Below, in pieces: positions 27,394-36,135 of a stretch of DNA of 64,000 nt; the stretch's first letter is position 1, and each line of letters begins with the position of its first letter. The notes under the pieces were generated by a model, which was given only the letters and a program-made list of their open reading frames with translations, ran no database searches and was not told the origin of the DNA. The translations under genes were made by a program, and so were the position numbers. Source of the stretch: Actinomyces marmotae (GTDB lineage: Bacteria > Actinomycetota > Actinomycetes > Actinomycetales > Actinomycetaceae); contig NZ_CP053642.1 of NCBI RefSeq assembly GCF_013177295.1, forward strand, positions 1,550,001 through 1,614,000. Direction: 5' to 3'.

Positions 27394-27866
27394 GGCTCGA
27401 GGCTCCCGCGCAGGGAGTCTGGGAAGACCTCCTCGGCCTCGCGCACGAGGGCGACGATGAGGCGGCATCCCGTGAAGACGAAGTCATCGATCTGGGCGTC
27501 GGTCATGCCGGCGTCCAGCGGGTAGGTGATCTCGCCGTGGAGGCGGACGATCCCCCCGTCACCCACGGTCAGGAAGGCCTTGGGGCCGATGCGGGTGGCG
27601 TTCCAGTCCTCAACGAGGGAGCGCAGGGCGGCGAGGTGCTCGGTGTCGGCGATGCGGTGCCAGGTGCCGCGCAACTGGACGGCGCGCGTGTCCTGGAAGA
27701 TGACGTGGACGACGACGCAGCGCCAAGGGATGCCGACGTCGCCCTCGTCATCGACGAAGTACCTCAGGCCCAGCCGGTGGGCGGCCTCCAGGATGCGCTC
27801 GGCGCTCACCGGCGTCGGCGCCGCGACGACGGTGGTGTCCGTGCGGGGGTCCGAGTCAGAGGGCAT
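27390..27866 (-). CDS. YbjN-domain protein
   Basis: 158 residues, almost entirely a YbjN domain (ERILEAAHRLGLRYFVDDEGDVGIPW through FTGCRLIVALVREAEEVFPDSL). It is the first gene of the run ybjN-ybjN-miaA-dapF-like-brnQ-MFS on the minus strand, joined by 4-bp overlaps or short gaps. No catalytic motif is seen. Pairs of YbjN paralogues are common in actinobacteria and may form heterodimers; this is inference. Confidence 0.82.
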   Translation of the reverse strand: MPSDSDPRTDTTVVAAPTPVSAERILEAAHRLGLRYFVDDEGDVGIPWRCVVVHVIFQDTRAVQLRGTWHRIADTEHLAALRSLVEDWNATRIGPKAFLTVGDGGIVRLHGEITYPLDAGMTDAQIDDFVFTGCRLIVALVREAEEVFPDSLRGSLEP

Positions 27867-27937
27867 GGCACCAGCCTAGCCGCCCCACCACGGCGCGGGG
27901 TAACCCGGGCGCGGGGCGATCCGCCGTCGGCAGAAGG

Positions 27938-28501
27938 CTAGCCACGGGCCTGCTCCGCGATGGCGTCGATCGCCGCGTTGAAGGCGGCGGAGGTCTTGGA
28001 GGCCCCGGCAAGCGCGGTCACATGCGCCTGCTCGATGCTCTTGCCGACGACGGCGCCCTTGATCCTGGAGGTGAAGCCCCGGATGAAATTCTCCGAAGTG
28101 GCGTTGCCTGCGTGCCCGGTGACCGTGACATCCGTGATCGCGCCGTCGCTCAGGGTCACGGAGACGTCGATGGACTCATCGGCGGGCAACTCATCCACGC
28201 CCCTGTAGGCCTGAGTGTCCCGGTAGGAGCCGTCCGCGTAGGGGCCGGCCGTGGGGGAGGCCGGCGGGGCGGAGGCGCTCGTCGGCGCCCCCGTCCGGGC
28301 CATGGGCCCCTGCCCCGCCCCCTGGGCCCGGCCGGCGTACTCGCCCTGGCCCGGGGCGGTGTCATTGCCGCCGCAGGCGGCCAGGGAGAACGCCGCCATG
28401 GCGGCGCCGGTCAGGGACAGCGCCCTCCGGGCCGCTCCGGCGCTCCCGCCGCGGGCGCCCCCGCCGCTCCCGTCGTCCCCCCGTGCGCGCGCGCTCATCA
28501 T
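27938..28501 (-). CDS. FMN-binding (flavinylated) lipoprotein of iron cluster
   Basis: 187-residue predicted lipoprotein with lipobox LAAC (Cys43). A Gly/Pro/Ala linker is followed by an FMN-binding domain like those of RnfG/NqrC ([12 protein letters not shown] ... ISVTL-type core). Near the C-terminus [13 protein letters not shown] (residues 165-177) matches the [ST]GA[TS] flavinylation motif, with Ser168 as the likely FMN attachment point. ApbE, which attaches FMN, is encoded at 36.1 kb across the same cluster. Its ATG overlaps the ATPase stop (ATGA). Probable role: extracytoplasmic electron carrier in ferric-iron handling. Confidence 0.85.
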   Translation of the reverse strand: MMSARARGDDGSGGGARGGSAGAARRALSLTGAAMAAFSLAACGGNDTAPGQGEYAGRAQGAGQGPMARTGAPTSASAPPASPTAGPYADGSYRDTQAYRGVDELPADESIDVSVTLSDGAITDVTVTGHAGNATSENFIRGFTSRIKGAVVGKSIEQAHVTALAGASKTSAAFNAAIDAIAEQARG

Positions 28502-29286
28502 TCGTCCTCACCCTCCTGGTCGCGGTCGTGCTGGCCGGTGCCATCATGATCCTCCCCATCATGGCGCTCGGCGCCGTCGGAGGCGAAGTCCAGCATGTCC
28601 GATGCCCTGCGGCCGCTGCGTGCCCCGTCGGCGTTGATCCTCTCCCCCACGAGGCGCCCGTGGTTGAGCAGGATCTGTCGCTGGCCGCAGGAGGCGACAT
28701 GGGCATCATGGGTGACGACGATGAGCGTGGTGCCCTCGGCGTGGAGGCGGGCGAAGATGTCGAGCACCAACTGCTCGTTGGCCTCGTCAAGGTTCCCGGT
28801 GGGCTCATCGGCCAGCACGATCTCGGGGTGGTTGATGAGGGCCCGCGCGATGCACACGCGCTGCTGCTCTCCGCCGGAGAGCTGGGAGGGCAGGTGCTTG
28901 GCGCGATCGGCCAGGCCCACGCCGTCGAGCGCCGCCATGGCCTCCTTCTCATCGGTCATGGAGTGGTAGTACTGCGCCACCATGACGTTCTCGATGGCGG
29001 TCAGGTGCGGGATGAGGTGGAACTGCTGGAAGACCAGCCCGATCACGTTCTTGCGGATGTCGGTGAGCTGGGAGGCGCTCAGGCGGCCGAGCTCGCGCCC
29101 ATCGAGGGTGACCGCGCCCCGGGTGGGGGTGTCCATGCAGCCGATGATGTTCATGAGCGTGGTCTTGCCCGAGCCCGATGAGCCGACGATCGAGAGCCAC
29201 TCCCCCCGCTCAACGGTGAGGCTGAGGTCCTCCAGGGCGTGGAGGTCCCCGTAGGTCTTGTAGACGTTCGAGAGCGTGAGCAGCAT
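28498..29286 (-). CDS. ABC transporter ATP-binding protein (MacB/LolD-like)
   Basis: 262-residue ATPase that partners the two FtsX-type permeases upstream. Walker [11 protein letters not shown]-loop [10 protein letters not shown], signature LSGGEQQR, Walker B VLADEP and H-loop VTHD are all present. The C-terminal 25 residues are an unusual His/Asp/Glu-rich tail ([17 protein letters not shown]) that could bind metal. One base separates it from the permease stop, and its stop overlaps the FMN-lipoprotein start. Related Campylobacter P19 clusters carry the same ATPase type. Confidence 0.93.
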   Translation of the reverse strand: MLLTLSNVYKTYGDLHALEDLSLTVERGEWLSIVGSSGSGKTTLMNIIGCMDTPTRGAVTLDGRELGRLSASQLTDIRKNVIGLVFQQFHLIPHLTAIENVMVAQYYHSMTDEKEAMAALDGVGLADRAKHLPSQLSGGEQQRVCIARALINHPEIVLADEPTGNLDEANEQLVLDIFARLHAEGTTLIVVTHDAHVASCGQRQILLNHGRLVGERINADGARSGRRASDMLDFASDGAERHDGEDHDGTGQHDRDQEGEDE

Positions 29287-29287
29287 G

Positions 29288-30673
29288 TCATTCCTCTCTC
29301 AGGACGACGGCGGGATCGATGCGCGAGGCGCTGCGCACCGGGGCGATGGAGGCGATGATGGCCACGAGCGCCGTGAGGGCGACGCACAGAGAGGCCAGCC
29401 ACCAGGAGAACGGGATCGGGGCGTCGAAGACGCTGGTGCTCACGGCCTGGGCCAGGCCATGGCCGGCCGCCATCCCGAGCGCGCCGCCGATGAGCCCGAG
29501 GATGGCGGCCTCGGAGTAGAACTCCATCGAGATGGCGCGCCCCGTGGCCCCCAGGGCCTTGCGCAGGCCGATCTCGTTGCGCCGCTCCGCGACGATGACG
29601 GTCATGGTGGTGGAGACCCCCATGAGGGTCAGGGCGAGCACGATGAGGCAGACCACCCAGAACAGGGTGTCGAGCATGGTGATGATGCGGGCGGTGCCCG
29701 CGGTCATCTTGGCCACCGGCTGGGCGCGGACGCCGTCGGCGCTGGCCTGGATCGAATCGGCGATCGTGGCCATATCCGTGGAGTCGGTGCTCACGGACAT
29801 CTCGACGACGTCGTAGCCGGGCTTGGACTGGCCGGTGAGATCGTCGATGTCGGCGCTGGTGGCATAGATGATGTCATCCTCCTCGCCACCGGTGTCGACG
29901 ATCCCGGCCACGCGCCACTCCCTGGAAACCCCGGAGGAGGCCTGGGAATGGGAGCCGTGGGCATGCGAGCCATCGGCGTGGGAGCCGTGGGCATGAGAGC
30001 CGTGGGTCGAGTGCGGGGCGTGGGTCGAGTGCGGGGCGGGGGCGCTCGGGGCCGCGCCTCCCGTCAGGGAGAGGCTGTCGCTGGACAGGTAGTCGACGGT
30101 CAGGACCGAGCCGACCGACAACCCCGCCGAGTCGGCGATGTCCTTGCCGACCAGGACCCTGCCCGAGGTGGGCCACTCCCCCTGGATCTCCCAGTGGCCG
30201 TTGAGCGCGCGCACGGCGTCGACGTCGATGCCGGCGGCGAGGTGCGGGGACTTGTTGATGCGCACCGTCTCATAGCGGTAGGCGGCCGTGCGCAGCGCGG
30301 ACTCGGGGGTCCCGCTGGCCCGGGCCGCCGCAGCGGTGATCGCCCGCGCATCGGCGTCCGAGACCCTGTGGGCCGCCCCCTTCTCGGAGATGGGCACGAC
30401 AATGAGATTGGCCCCGAACTGGCGGATCTGCGCGCTGACCTGGGCCGGGACCGCCAGGCAGATGGCGGCCAGGCAGAACAGGGTCGCCGCGCCGACGGCG
30501 GAGGACAGGATCGCCGTGAGCGCGCGCGAGCGCCGGCGCGCCATGGCGCCGATGAGCATCGTGGCGAACATCCTCCGGTTCGTCATGCGCCTCGGGGCAC
30601 GGCGATCGGTCCCGGATCGCACCGGGCTCGGGGAGGGCGCGGGCGCCGTGGGAGTCGCGGTCATCGGGCTCAT
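29288..30673 (-). CDS. FtsX/MacB-type ABC permease with His-rich extracellular insert
   Basis: 461 residues. First membrane helix near residues 35-70, a large extracellular domain, then three C-terminal helices with the FtsX core ([18 protein letters not shown]). In the extracellular domain, encoded at about 29935-30050, is a strongly His/Ser/Gly-rich insert with repeated [15 protein letters not shown] units. This is a likely metal-binding loop. The start may be the ATG at 30673, overlapping the other permease's stop, or the ATG at 30664 with AGGAG nine bases upstream. Confidence 0.9.
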   Translation of the reverse strand: MSPMTATPTAPAPSPSPVRSGTDRRAPRRMTNRRMFATMLIGAMARRRSRALTAILSSAVGAATLFCLAAICLAVPAQVSAQIRQFGANLIVVPISEKGAAHRVSDADARAITAAAARASGTPESALRTAAYRYETVRINKSPHLAAGIDVDAVRALNGHWEIQGEWPTSGRVLVGKDIADSAGLSVGSVLTVDYLSSDSLSLTGGAAPSAPAPHSTHAPHSTHGSHAHGSHADGSHAHGSHSQASSGVSREWRVAGIVDTGGEEDDIIYATSADIDDLTGQSKPGYDVVEMSVSTDSTDMATIADSIQASADGVRAQPVAKMTAGTARIITMLDTLFWVVCLIVLALTLMGVSTTMTVIVAERRNEIGLRKALGATGRAISMEFYSEAAILGLIGGALGMAAGHGLAQAVSTSVFDAPIPFSWWLASLCVALTALVAIIASIAPVRSASRIDPAVVLREE

Positions 30674-31962
30674 CTCCTGTGCAGGGCCGTGGCGGGCTGT
30701 ATCCGCAGGATCGCCCGCATCGAGGAGGCCGTGGCGGCGACGAGCACGAGCGCGACGAGCACCGCGACGATAACGAACACCATGGGGCGCATGGTGATCC
30801 CCGAGTCGAAGACGACCTTCCCGATGATCTGCGCCAGCCCCGTTCCCAGGGCGCTGCCCGCGAGAAGGCCGATGACCCCCACGACGGCGGTCTCCCCCAG
30901 TATCAGTCTGTTCACCGAGGCCGATGAGGCCCCGATGGCCTTGAGGAGGGCGAACTCACCAGTGCGCTCCACCAGGGAGGCGGTGGTCAGGGAGGCGGTG
31001 GCGAGCGCGGCCGCCACCAGGCTGAGGACGGTCATGAGGATCATGAGGGCCTGCGTCTTCTGTAGGACGTTGCCCTCGACGGCGGCGACCTGCCGGACCT
31101 GCTTGGCCACGGAGCCGGTGATGACCTCGCTGATCTGGTAGGCGATCGAGGAGGGGTAGGCGGTGCAGTACCAGGTCTCCCAGTCCGCGGGGGACAGCAA
31201 CTTGGGATTGGCCGCGGCCTTGCGGCTGAGCTCGTTCTCGGGGGTGGTCAGGGCCTTGACCTCGATCTTAGCGACCTGCCCCTCATGCCCGCTGAGCCCC
31301 TGGACGAGATCGAGGGGGGCGTGGATGCGCGAGTCGTCGGCATCGCCGGAGGTGTAGACGCCGGTGATGGTGAGGTCGCGGCTCCCCGTCGCCGTGGTGA
31401 GGGTGAGGGTGTCGCCGGTGGACACCCCGAGCTCGGAGGCCGCCGTGGCGCCGATGATCGCCTCGTCGGCGTCGTCGCGGGGCCAGGAGCCATTGAGCTT
31501 CCACCACGAGCGCATGGTGGTCAATCCCGCCTCGGTGCTCTCGCCGGTGGGCAGGGCGAGCTCCTTGTTGAACCAGGTGCCCGTCACGGTCATGGAGCTG
31601 GAGGCGCCGGAGCCGCTGGCCGAGACCTGGGCGCGGCTGTTGAGCAGCGGGGCGAAGTCGACGATGTTGTAAGCCCAGAAGACCGTCTTGATCTTGGGCA
31701 GCTCGTCCTCACGCAGGTAGGAGGTGGCCTCTTGCTCCCCCGAGGTCTCATAGAGGCTGGACACGACGGCATCGGCCTTGGGGGCCACGACGATGTTCGA
31801 CCCATAGGCGGTCAGCTCGGCGTTCAGCTTGTCCCCGACGTCGAGGACGACGCCGAGCATCGCCACGCTGATCGCGGTCGACAGCGCCACGGTCAGGGCG
31901 ATGAGGCCGCGTCTGAGGGGCTGGCGCGTGAACGAGCGGTGGATGATGCGCATGAGGAGCAT
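30670..31962 (-). CDS. FtsX/MacB-type ABC permease
   Basis: 430 residues. N-terminal helix (LIALTVALSTAISVAMLGVVL), a MacB-like periplasmic domain, and three C-terminal helices with the FtsX-type core RTGEFALLKAIGASSASVNRL. Paired with the permease downstream and their shared ATPase. The ATG at 31962 is chosen for AAGGA at 8-base spacing and because the first helix follows 20 residues later. The open frame upstream to 32154 overlaps the DUF2318 gene. Confidence 0.9.
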   Translation of the reverse strand: MLLMRIIHRSFTRQPLRRGLIALTVALSTAISVAMLGVVLDVGDKLNAELTAYGSNIVVAPKADAVVSSLYETSGEQEATSYLREDELPKIKTVFWAYNIVDFAPLLNSRAQVSASGSGASSSMTVTGTWFNKELALPTGESTEAGLTTMRSWWKLNGSWPRDDADEAIIGATAASELGVSTGDTLTLTTATGSRDLTITGVYTSGDADDSRIHAPLDLVQGLSGHEGQVAKIEVKALTTPENELSRKAAANPKLLSPADWETWYCTAYPSSIAYQISEVITGSVAKQVRQVAAVEGNVLQKTQALMILMTVLSLVAAALATASLTTASLVERTGEFALLKAIGASSASVNRLILGETAVVGVIGLLAGSALGTGLAQIIGKVVFDSGITMRPMVFVIVAVLVALVLVAATASSMRAILRIQPATALHRR

Positions 31963-32020
31963 CAGCCCATTCCTTCCCGGATGGCGGTGGCGGGGGCGTC
32001 GAGGGCGTCGGGCGACGGCC

Positions 32021-33292
32021 TCATGCGAAGACCTCGGCGGAGGCCTCAAGGGCATCGGTGGTGATGGTGAGGGAACCGCCGTCGACGGTGAAGTCGATCG
32101 GGATGGGGTTGCACCCTCCCTTGAAGCCGATGGTCGCGGGGTTGATGGCCACATCGCAGCGCTTGCAGATCACCTTGCCGTCCTTCTCGTAGTACCCGGC
32201 CGGTCCGCAGGAGATGCAGGCGTCCAGGCCCACGCCGTAGGAGCCGCCGTTCTTGAGGATCACGAGGAATCGGACCTCGGTGCCCTTGGCCGCGGTGTAG
32301 GCGTAGCGGTGGAGGTGGCCATCCGCGATCTTGGCGAGGTCGATGCGGGCCGCGCCCTCGCTGACGGTGTAGGGCTCGGGATCGGAGAGCGTCGGAACCT
32401 CGTTGATGATCCTGACCAGGACGGTCCGGGTGGCCACGAGGGCGGCCAGCCCCGCCCCAGAGGCGATCACCCAGCGCCTGGTGCGGCGCCGCCCGGCGAT
32501 CTCCCGGCGGCGCAGGGCCGGGTTGCCCTGCTCGGGGATCCTGCGCAGGGTCGCCAGGAAGGCGACGACCATGGGGATGAGCAGCACCGCGGCGGCGGCG
32601 ATGAGGATGACGCCCTCGTCGTTGTTCGTCACCCAGATCATCGCCCGGAAGGCCTTGCCGCTGAGCCTGGCGCGCCTGGTGGAGTGGAGCATGCGCGCCA
32701 GGGTGGTCGCGTGGAGGAGGGCGACGATGGCGACGAGGACGAGGACGGCGGTCCGGGCCAGGGGGACGGGGGCGCGGCGGGCGGCCCTGTAGTAGATGAA
32801 GGCCAGGACTCCCACCGCCGCCCAGCCGACGGAGAAGCCGAGGATCCGCAGCAGCATCTGCGAGGAGAGGACCTCCTCCCCCGGCTTGATGAAGGCGGTG
32901 AGCTGGAGGATCATCTCGGGGACGGCGCGGAAGAAGGCTAGGGCGAGGACGGCGCAGGCGGAGGCGTTGGCCACCACGGCAGTCCATCCGCCATGCCCCC
33001 ATCGGGGGCGGATGACGAGGGCCGCCAGGACGATGAGCAGGATCCCATCGGCGATGACGGTGGCGGCCACAGCGGGGATGTTGACGGCCGTGCGCGAGGT
33101 GATCGCCGCCGAGGCCCGCAGCCAGGCGAAGACGATTCCGGCGCCCAGGCCGAGCGTGGAGGCGCCCAGGCGGGCCCGGCTAGTCAGGGGCCACCCCTCG
33201 GGGCGCGGCGGGACGAGGACGACGGCGAGCGCGGCGTAGAGCAGGAACGGCAGGGTCATCCCGCCGACGACGGCGGCGAAGCGCTCGAGCAT
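32021..33292 (-). CDS. DUF2318 iron-sulfur-type membrane protein
   Basis: 423 residues: about eight to nine hydrophobic segments (residues 1-290), then a C-terminal extracytoplasmic DUF2318 domain with DACISCGP, VICKRCDV and FKGGCNP. These Cys pairs are expected to bind a metal or Fe-S centre. Homologues sit beside P19 and FTR1 in Campylobacter and other iron-uptake loci and are thought to pass electrons across the membrane. ATG at 33292 has AAGGA at 6-base spacing. The gap to P19 (33293-33445) holds no gene. Confidence 0.92.
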   Translation of the reverse strand: MLERFAAVVGGMTLPFLLYAALAVVLVPPRPEGWPLTSRARLGASTLGLGAGIVFAWLRASAAITSRTAVNIPAVAATVIADGILLIVLAALVIRPRWGHGGWTAVVANASACAVLALAFFRAVPEMILQLTAFIKPGEEVLSSQMLLRILGFSVGWAAVGVLAFIYYRAARRAPVPLARTAVLVLVAIVALLHATTLARMLHSTRRARLSGKAFRAMIWVTNNDEGVILIAAAAVLLIPMVVAFLATLRRIPEQGNPALRRREIAGRRRTRRWVIASGAGLAALVATRTVLVRIINEVPTLSDPEPYTVSEGAARIDLAKIADGHLHRYAYTAAKGTEVRFLVILKNGGSYGVGLDACISCGPAGYYEKDGKVICKRCDVAINPATIGFKGGCNPIPIDFTVDGGSLTITTDALEASAEVFA

Positions 33293-33445
33293 GGGGGATC
33301 CTTCGATCGTTGCGCGGAAGAGGGCGATGAATGGGCGGGGCCCGGGGGCGGAGGGGCGGGAGGGGCGGCGCGCGCCAGGAGGGGCCTAACTGACGCGCGC
33401 CGAGACTCCCCCGCGCGCGACTCCCCCGCTACCCGGCCACGGCCC

Positions 33446-34120
33446 TCACCACTCCATGGGGGTGTAGTCCCAGTCCCAGCTGAGCTCGGCGGGGACCGTC
33501 CAGAAGTCGCCCTTGACGCCGGTCTCGGGGTCGGAGTGGAGGACCCAGCCGTTCTCGGCGGGGCTGTGGACGGTGAGCTTGAGGACGTACTGCCCGGCGT
33601 CGGGCAGGGCGATGTTGGCGCCGTAGTGAGGGCCGTCCGAGGCGTTCATCTGCATGAAGGTGCCCTTGGCCTGGCCGTTGTTGGCCACGGCGCCCGTCGC
33701 CTTGTCCGTGATCTCATAGTCGACGGTCAGGCCCGGGATGAAGTCGCCGGAGCCGTAGCCCAGGGTGTTGGACTCCAGGGCGGAGATGTCGGCCTCGAGG
33801 TGGAAGTTGGCCTTGGCGGCCTCCAGGGCCATGCCGGCGGGCTTCATGTCCACGGGCTGGAAGTAGACGACGGCGACGTTCGCCTGCTCCTCGATCTGCT
33901 TATCCGAGCCGACCGGGTACTCCTCGAAACCGGCTCCGGAGTCCGCGGCCGCGTCCTTGGAGGCCGCGTCCTTGGACGCCGCGCCGCCGGAGGCCTTCGC
34001 CGACGAGCCCGAGGAGGCGGCCTCCTTGTCGGAGCCGCAGGCCGCCAGGGCTCCTGCCATTGAGATAGTGGCCGCGACGGCGATCGCGCCGCGGCGGGTC
34101 AGTGCGGTCTTGGTGCGCAT
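33446..34120 (-). CDS. P19/Tp34-family iron-binding lipoprotein
   Basis: 224-residue predicted lipoprotein, lipobox LAAC (Cys28), then an Ala/Ser/Lys/Asp-rich linker. The domain from EEYPVGSDKQIEEQANVAVVYF carries the P19 landmarks: FHLEADI, FMQMNASDGPHYGANIAL (Met and His metal ligands) and VHSPAENGWVLHSD. P19-type proteins bind copper and iron at the dimer surface and deliver iron to FTR1. It lies directly downstream of the FTR1 gene and upstream of DUF2318, the order seen in related systems. Confidence 0.93.
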   Translation of the reverse strand: MRTKTALTRRGAIAVAATISMAGALAACGSDKEAASSGSSAKASGGAASKDAASKDAAADSGAGFEEYPVGSDKQIEEQANVAVVYFQPVDMKPAGMALEAAKANFHLEADISALESNTLGYGSGDFIPGLTVDYEITDKATGAVANNGQAKGTFMQMNASDGPHYGANIALPDAGQYVLKLTVHSPAENGWVLHSDPETGVKGDFWTVPAELSWDWDYTPMEW

Positions 34121-34175
34121 GGGATGCTCCTAATGTTCTCAGGGTGCGGGATTCGGCGCCGGTGGCGCCCTGTGG

Positions 34176-34194
34176 CCCCGGGCATCACCCGGGG
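34176..34194. other. Short hairpin between FTR1 and P19 genes
   Basis: CCCCGGG (34176-34182) pairs with CCCGGGG (34188-34194) around a 5-nt loop in the 96-bp gap of the operon. No U-tract follows, so an intercistronic mRNA-stability hairpin is more likely than a terminator. Confidence 0.35.
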
Positions 34195-34216
34195 AGCATG
34201 ATGGGAGGGTCTCCCC

Positions 34217-36016
34217 TCAAGGGGTGCTGGCGGTCTCATCGCCATCCGCTCCCTCGGCGGCGACTCTGGCCCGATCCTCGCGTCGGCGCTTGATGACGGA
34301 TGCGACCGCCAGACCGATGACGACCCCGCCCATGACCGCCTGAGCCGCGAGGGTCTCCCGATAGGGGTAGAGGCCGAGGAAGTCGTGGGTGGGCCAGCCG
34401 GGCAGGTAGGTGGCGGGGACGACATCCCCCTCGATGAGGGCGTGCACGCCCCCTCCGGCGAAGACGACCACGAGGACAGCCATGAGCGCGCTCGTGATGG
34501 CGAAGAACGGGCGCAGCGGGATCCTCACGCTGGTGTAGCGGATGAGGAGGAAGACGACAACGAGGATGGCTGCCCCCACGGCGAATCCCTGCCAGATGGA
34601 GGCTGAGCCGGACGGGTCGATGGCGAACAGCGCCTGGTAGAAGAGGACGGTCTCGGCCCCCTCGCGGAAGACCGCGAGGAAGGAGAGCATGGCCAGGGCC
34701 CAGAAACCGCCGTTGGAGACCGAGGCCCGGGTGCGGTCCTTGATGTAGGCGTTCCAAGACGCCACCGAGGATTTGGAGAGCATCCAGTTGGATGTCCCGA
34801 GCAGCATGAGCATGGCGACCAGCGCGACCACGCCCTCAAGGATCTCCTGGTGGGAGGAGGCGGAGTCGTAGAGGAGGTTGAACAGGACCGCCACGATCCC
34901 ACTGGCGATGAGGGCGAGCACGATGCCGGCGTAGATGTGCTTGACCCGGTCCTTCATCCCGGCCTTGAGGAGATAGGCGATGATGGCGGCGACGACGAGG
35001 ATGGCCTCGAGCCCCTCGCGCAGCAGGATGAGGAGCGCCTGGCCGAAGGAACTGGTGAAGAAGGCCTTGACGGGGTTGACCGATGCCGCCGCCCCTCCGT
35101 CGAGCACCGCGGCGTCCTCGCTGATCATGGAGGTGAGCTCAGCCGCGGCGGCGGACGGGTCCTCGCCGGCGAGCATGGTCTTGCGGACCACCTTGAACTG
35201 GTGCTCGACCTTGGAGACACGATCCCCCGAGATCGCCGTCAGCACGGTCTTCTCGAAGCCGAGCTTCTCGTAGTAGCCGTAGTAGGCCTTGTTAACCCTC
35301 TCGGCGCCGCCCTCGCCGTCGCCCGCCCTGGCCTTGGAGACGCCCTCCTGGATGAGGGCGCTCATCTCCTGGGCCACCTCGGCCCAGGAGCGCTCGCCGC
35401 GCCCGGAGTTGACCTGCTTCTTGCTGGCCTGGATCTGCTCGCGCTGCGCCTGGATGGTGGCCGTCTTGGCGGCGGCGTAGTCACGGGGGCCGGCGAGGTC
35501 GCTCATCGCGTCAAGAGTCGTCGCCGCCTGTGCGATGGAGGCCTTGAGGGCGGCGGAGCCCGCGGCGAGGGAGTCGTCGTTGCCCTTCACCAGGGCGTCC
35601 TTCTTCAGGGTGGCGAAGGCGCTCTGGTGCTCGGCGGCCGCGTCCTGCCCGATGCGCGCCGAGATGACCTCCCCGATGTTGGAGGCCACGTAGTCGAAAC
35701 TGAGCGCGCTCTGGAAGTCGGCGGCCGCCCCGGTGGTGTTGCCGGAGGAGTAATCGGCCAGAGCGGAGTCGATCTTCGCCCCCACGGCGCCGGCGACCTC
35801 GGACCAGGTCGAGTAGTCGGTCGGGGCTGTGGCCTCGCGGGCCGGGGCGGCGGCCGCCGGCGCGAGGGAGGAGGTCAGCGAGGAGATCAGCAGGGGCATC
35901 AGCAGTGCCGCGATCAGGGCGGCCACCAGGCGGGCGGGAGCCGCGCTCGGAGCATCCCGATGACGCGCGGGCAGGAGCATGGCGCTGCCATGGGGAGGGC
36001 CGGGGGGCAGGAGCAT
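34217..36016 (-). CDS. FTR1-family iron permease with extracellular N-terminal domain
   Basis: 599 residues. Signal-like hydrophobic segment (LVAALIAALLMPLLISSL), then a helical extracytoplasmic domain of about 270 residues, then the seven-helix FTR1 permease. The two iron-transport motifs are REGLE (codons at 35006-35020) and REGAE (34652-34666). FTR1/EfeU permeases import iron after redox conversion by a partner. The ATG at 36016 is chosen for AAGGA nine bases upstream; an ATG at 36064 gives 16 more basic residues. First gene of the minus-strand iron operon, downstream of a DtxR-like box. Confidence 0.93.
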   Translation of the reverse strand: MLLPPGPPHGSAMLLPARHRDAPSAAPARLVAALIAALLMPLLISSLTSSLAPAAAAPAREATAPTDYSTWSEVAGAVGAKIDSALADYSSGNTTGAAADFQSALSFDYVASNIGEVISARIGQDAAAEHQSAFATLKKDALVKGNDDSLAAGSAALKASIAQAATTLDAMSDLAGPRDYAAAKTATIQAQREQIQASKKQVNSGRGERSWAEVAQEMSALIQEGVSKARAGDGEGGAERVNKAYYGYYEKLGFEKTVLTAISGDRVSKVEHQFKVVRKTMLAGEDPSAAAAELTSMISEDAAVLDGGAAASVNPVKAFFTSSFGQALLILLREGLEAILVVAAIIAYLLKAGMKDRVKHIYAGIVLALIASGIVAVLFNLLYDSASSHQEILEGVVALVAMLMLLGTSNWMLSKSSVASWNAYIKDRTRASVSNGGFWALAMLSFLAVFREGAETVLFYQALFAIDPSGSASIWQGFAVGAAILVVVFLLIRYTSVRIPLRPFFAITSALMAVLVVVFAGGGVHALIEGDVVPATYLPGWPTHDFLGLYPYRETLAAQAVMGGVVIGLAVASVIKRRREDRARVAAEGADGDETASTP

Positions 36017-36081
36017 GAGGCAGATCCTTCGACGTCGCCGGGGCCGTCGACCGACCTCGCGCATGGTTTCTTCACAAATTA

Positions 36082-36125
36082 GACCTTCGTCACGCAGGGT
36101 AGGCTCACCTTCGAGCGAAGGTCAA
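36082..36125. promoter_or_regulatory. Divergent iron-operon promoter with DtxR/IdeR-like box
   Basis: The sequence at 36094-36112 contains AGGGTAGGCTCACCT, close to the DtxR/IdeR consensus TTAGGTTAGGCTAACCTAA. On the minus strand TTGACC (36120-36125) and TACCCT (36096-36101) form a -35/-10 pair with an 18-bp spacer. The box thus covers the -10 region of the FTR1 operon. A nested palindrome ACCTTCG-AG-CGAAGGT lies at 36107-36122, and 8-bp arms GACCTTCG/CGAAGGTC flank the whole site (36082-36089, 36116-36123). Iron repression is inferred. Confidence 0.7.
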
Positions 36126-36135
36126 TTCATCTAGG

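Noticed and set aside
29276..31141. 621-codon plus-strand frame over the permease genes
   Set aside because: It is complementary to two FtsX-type permeases with clear motifs. The translated product is Gly/Asp/Arg-rich and unlike any protein.
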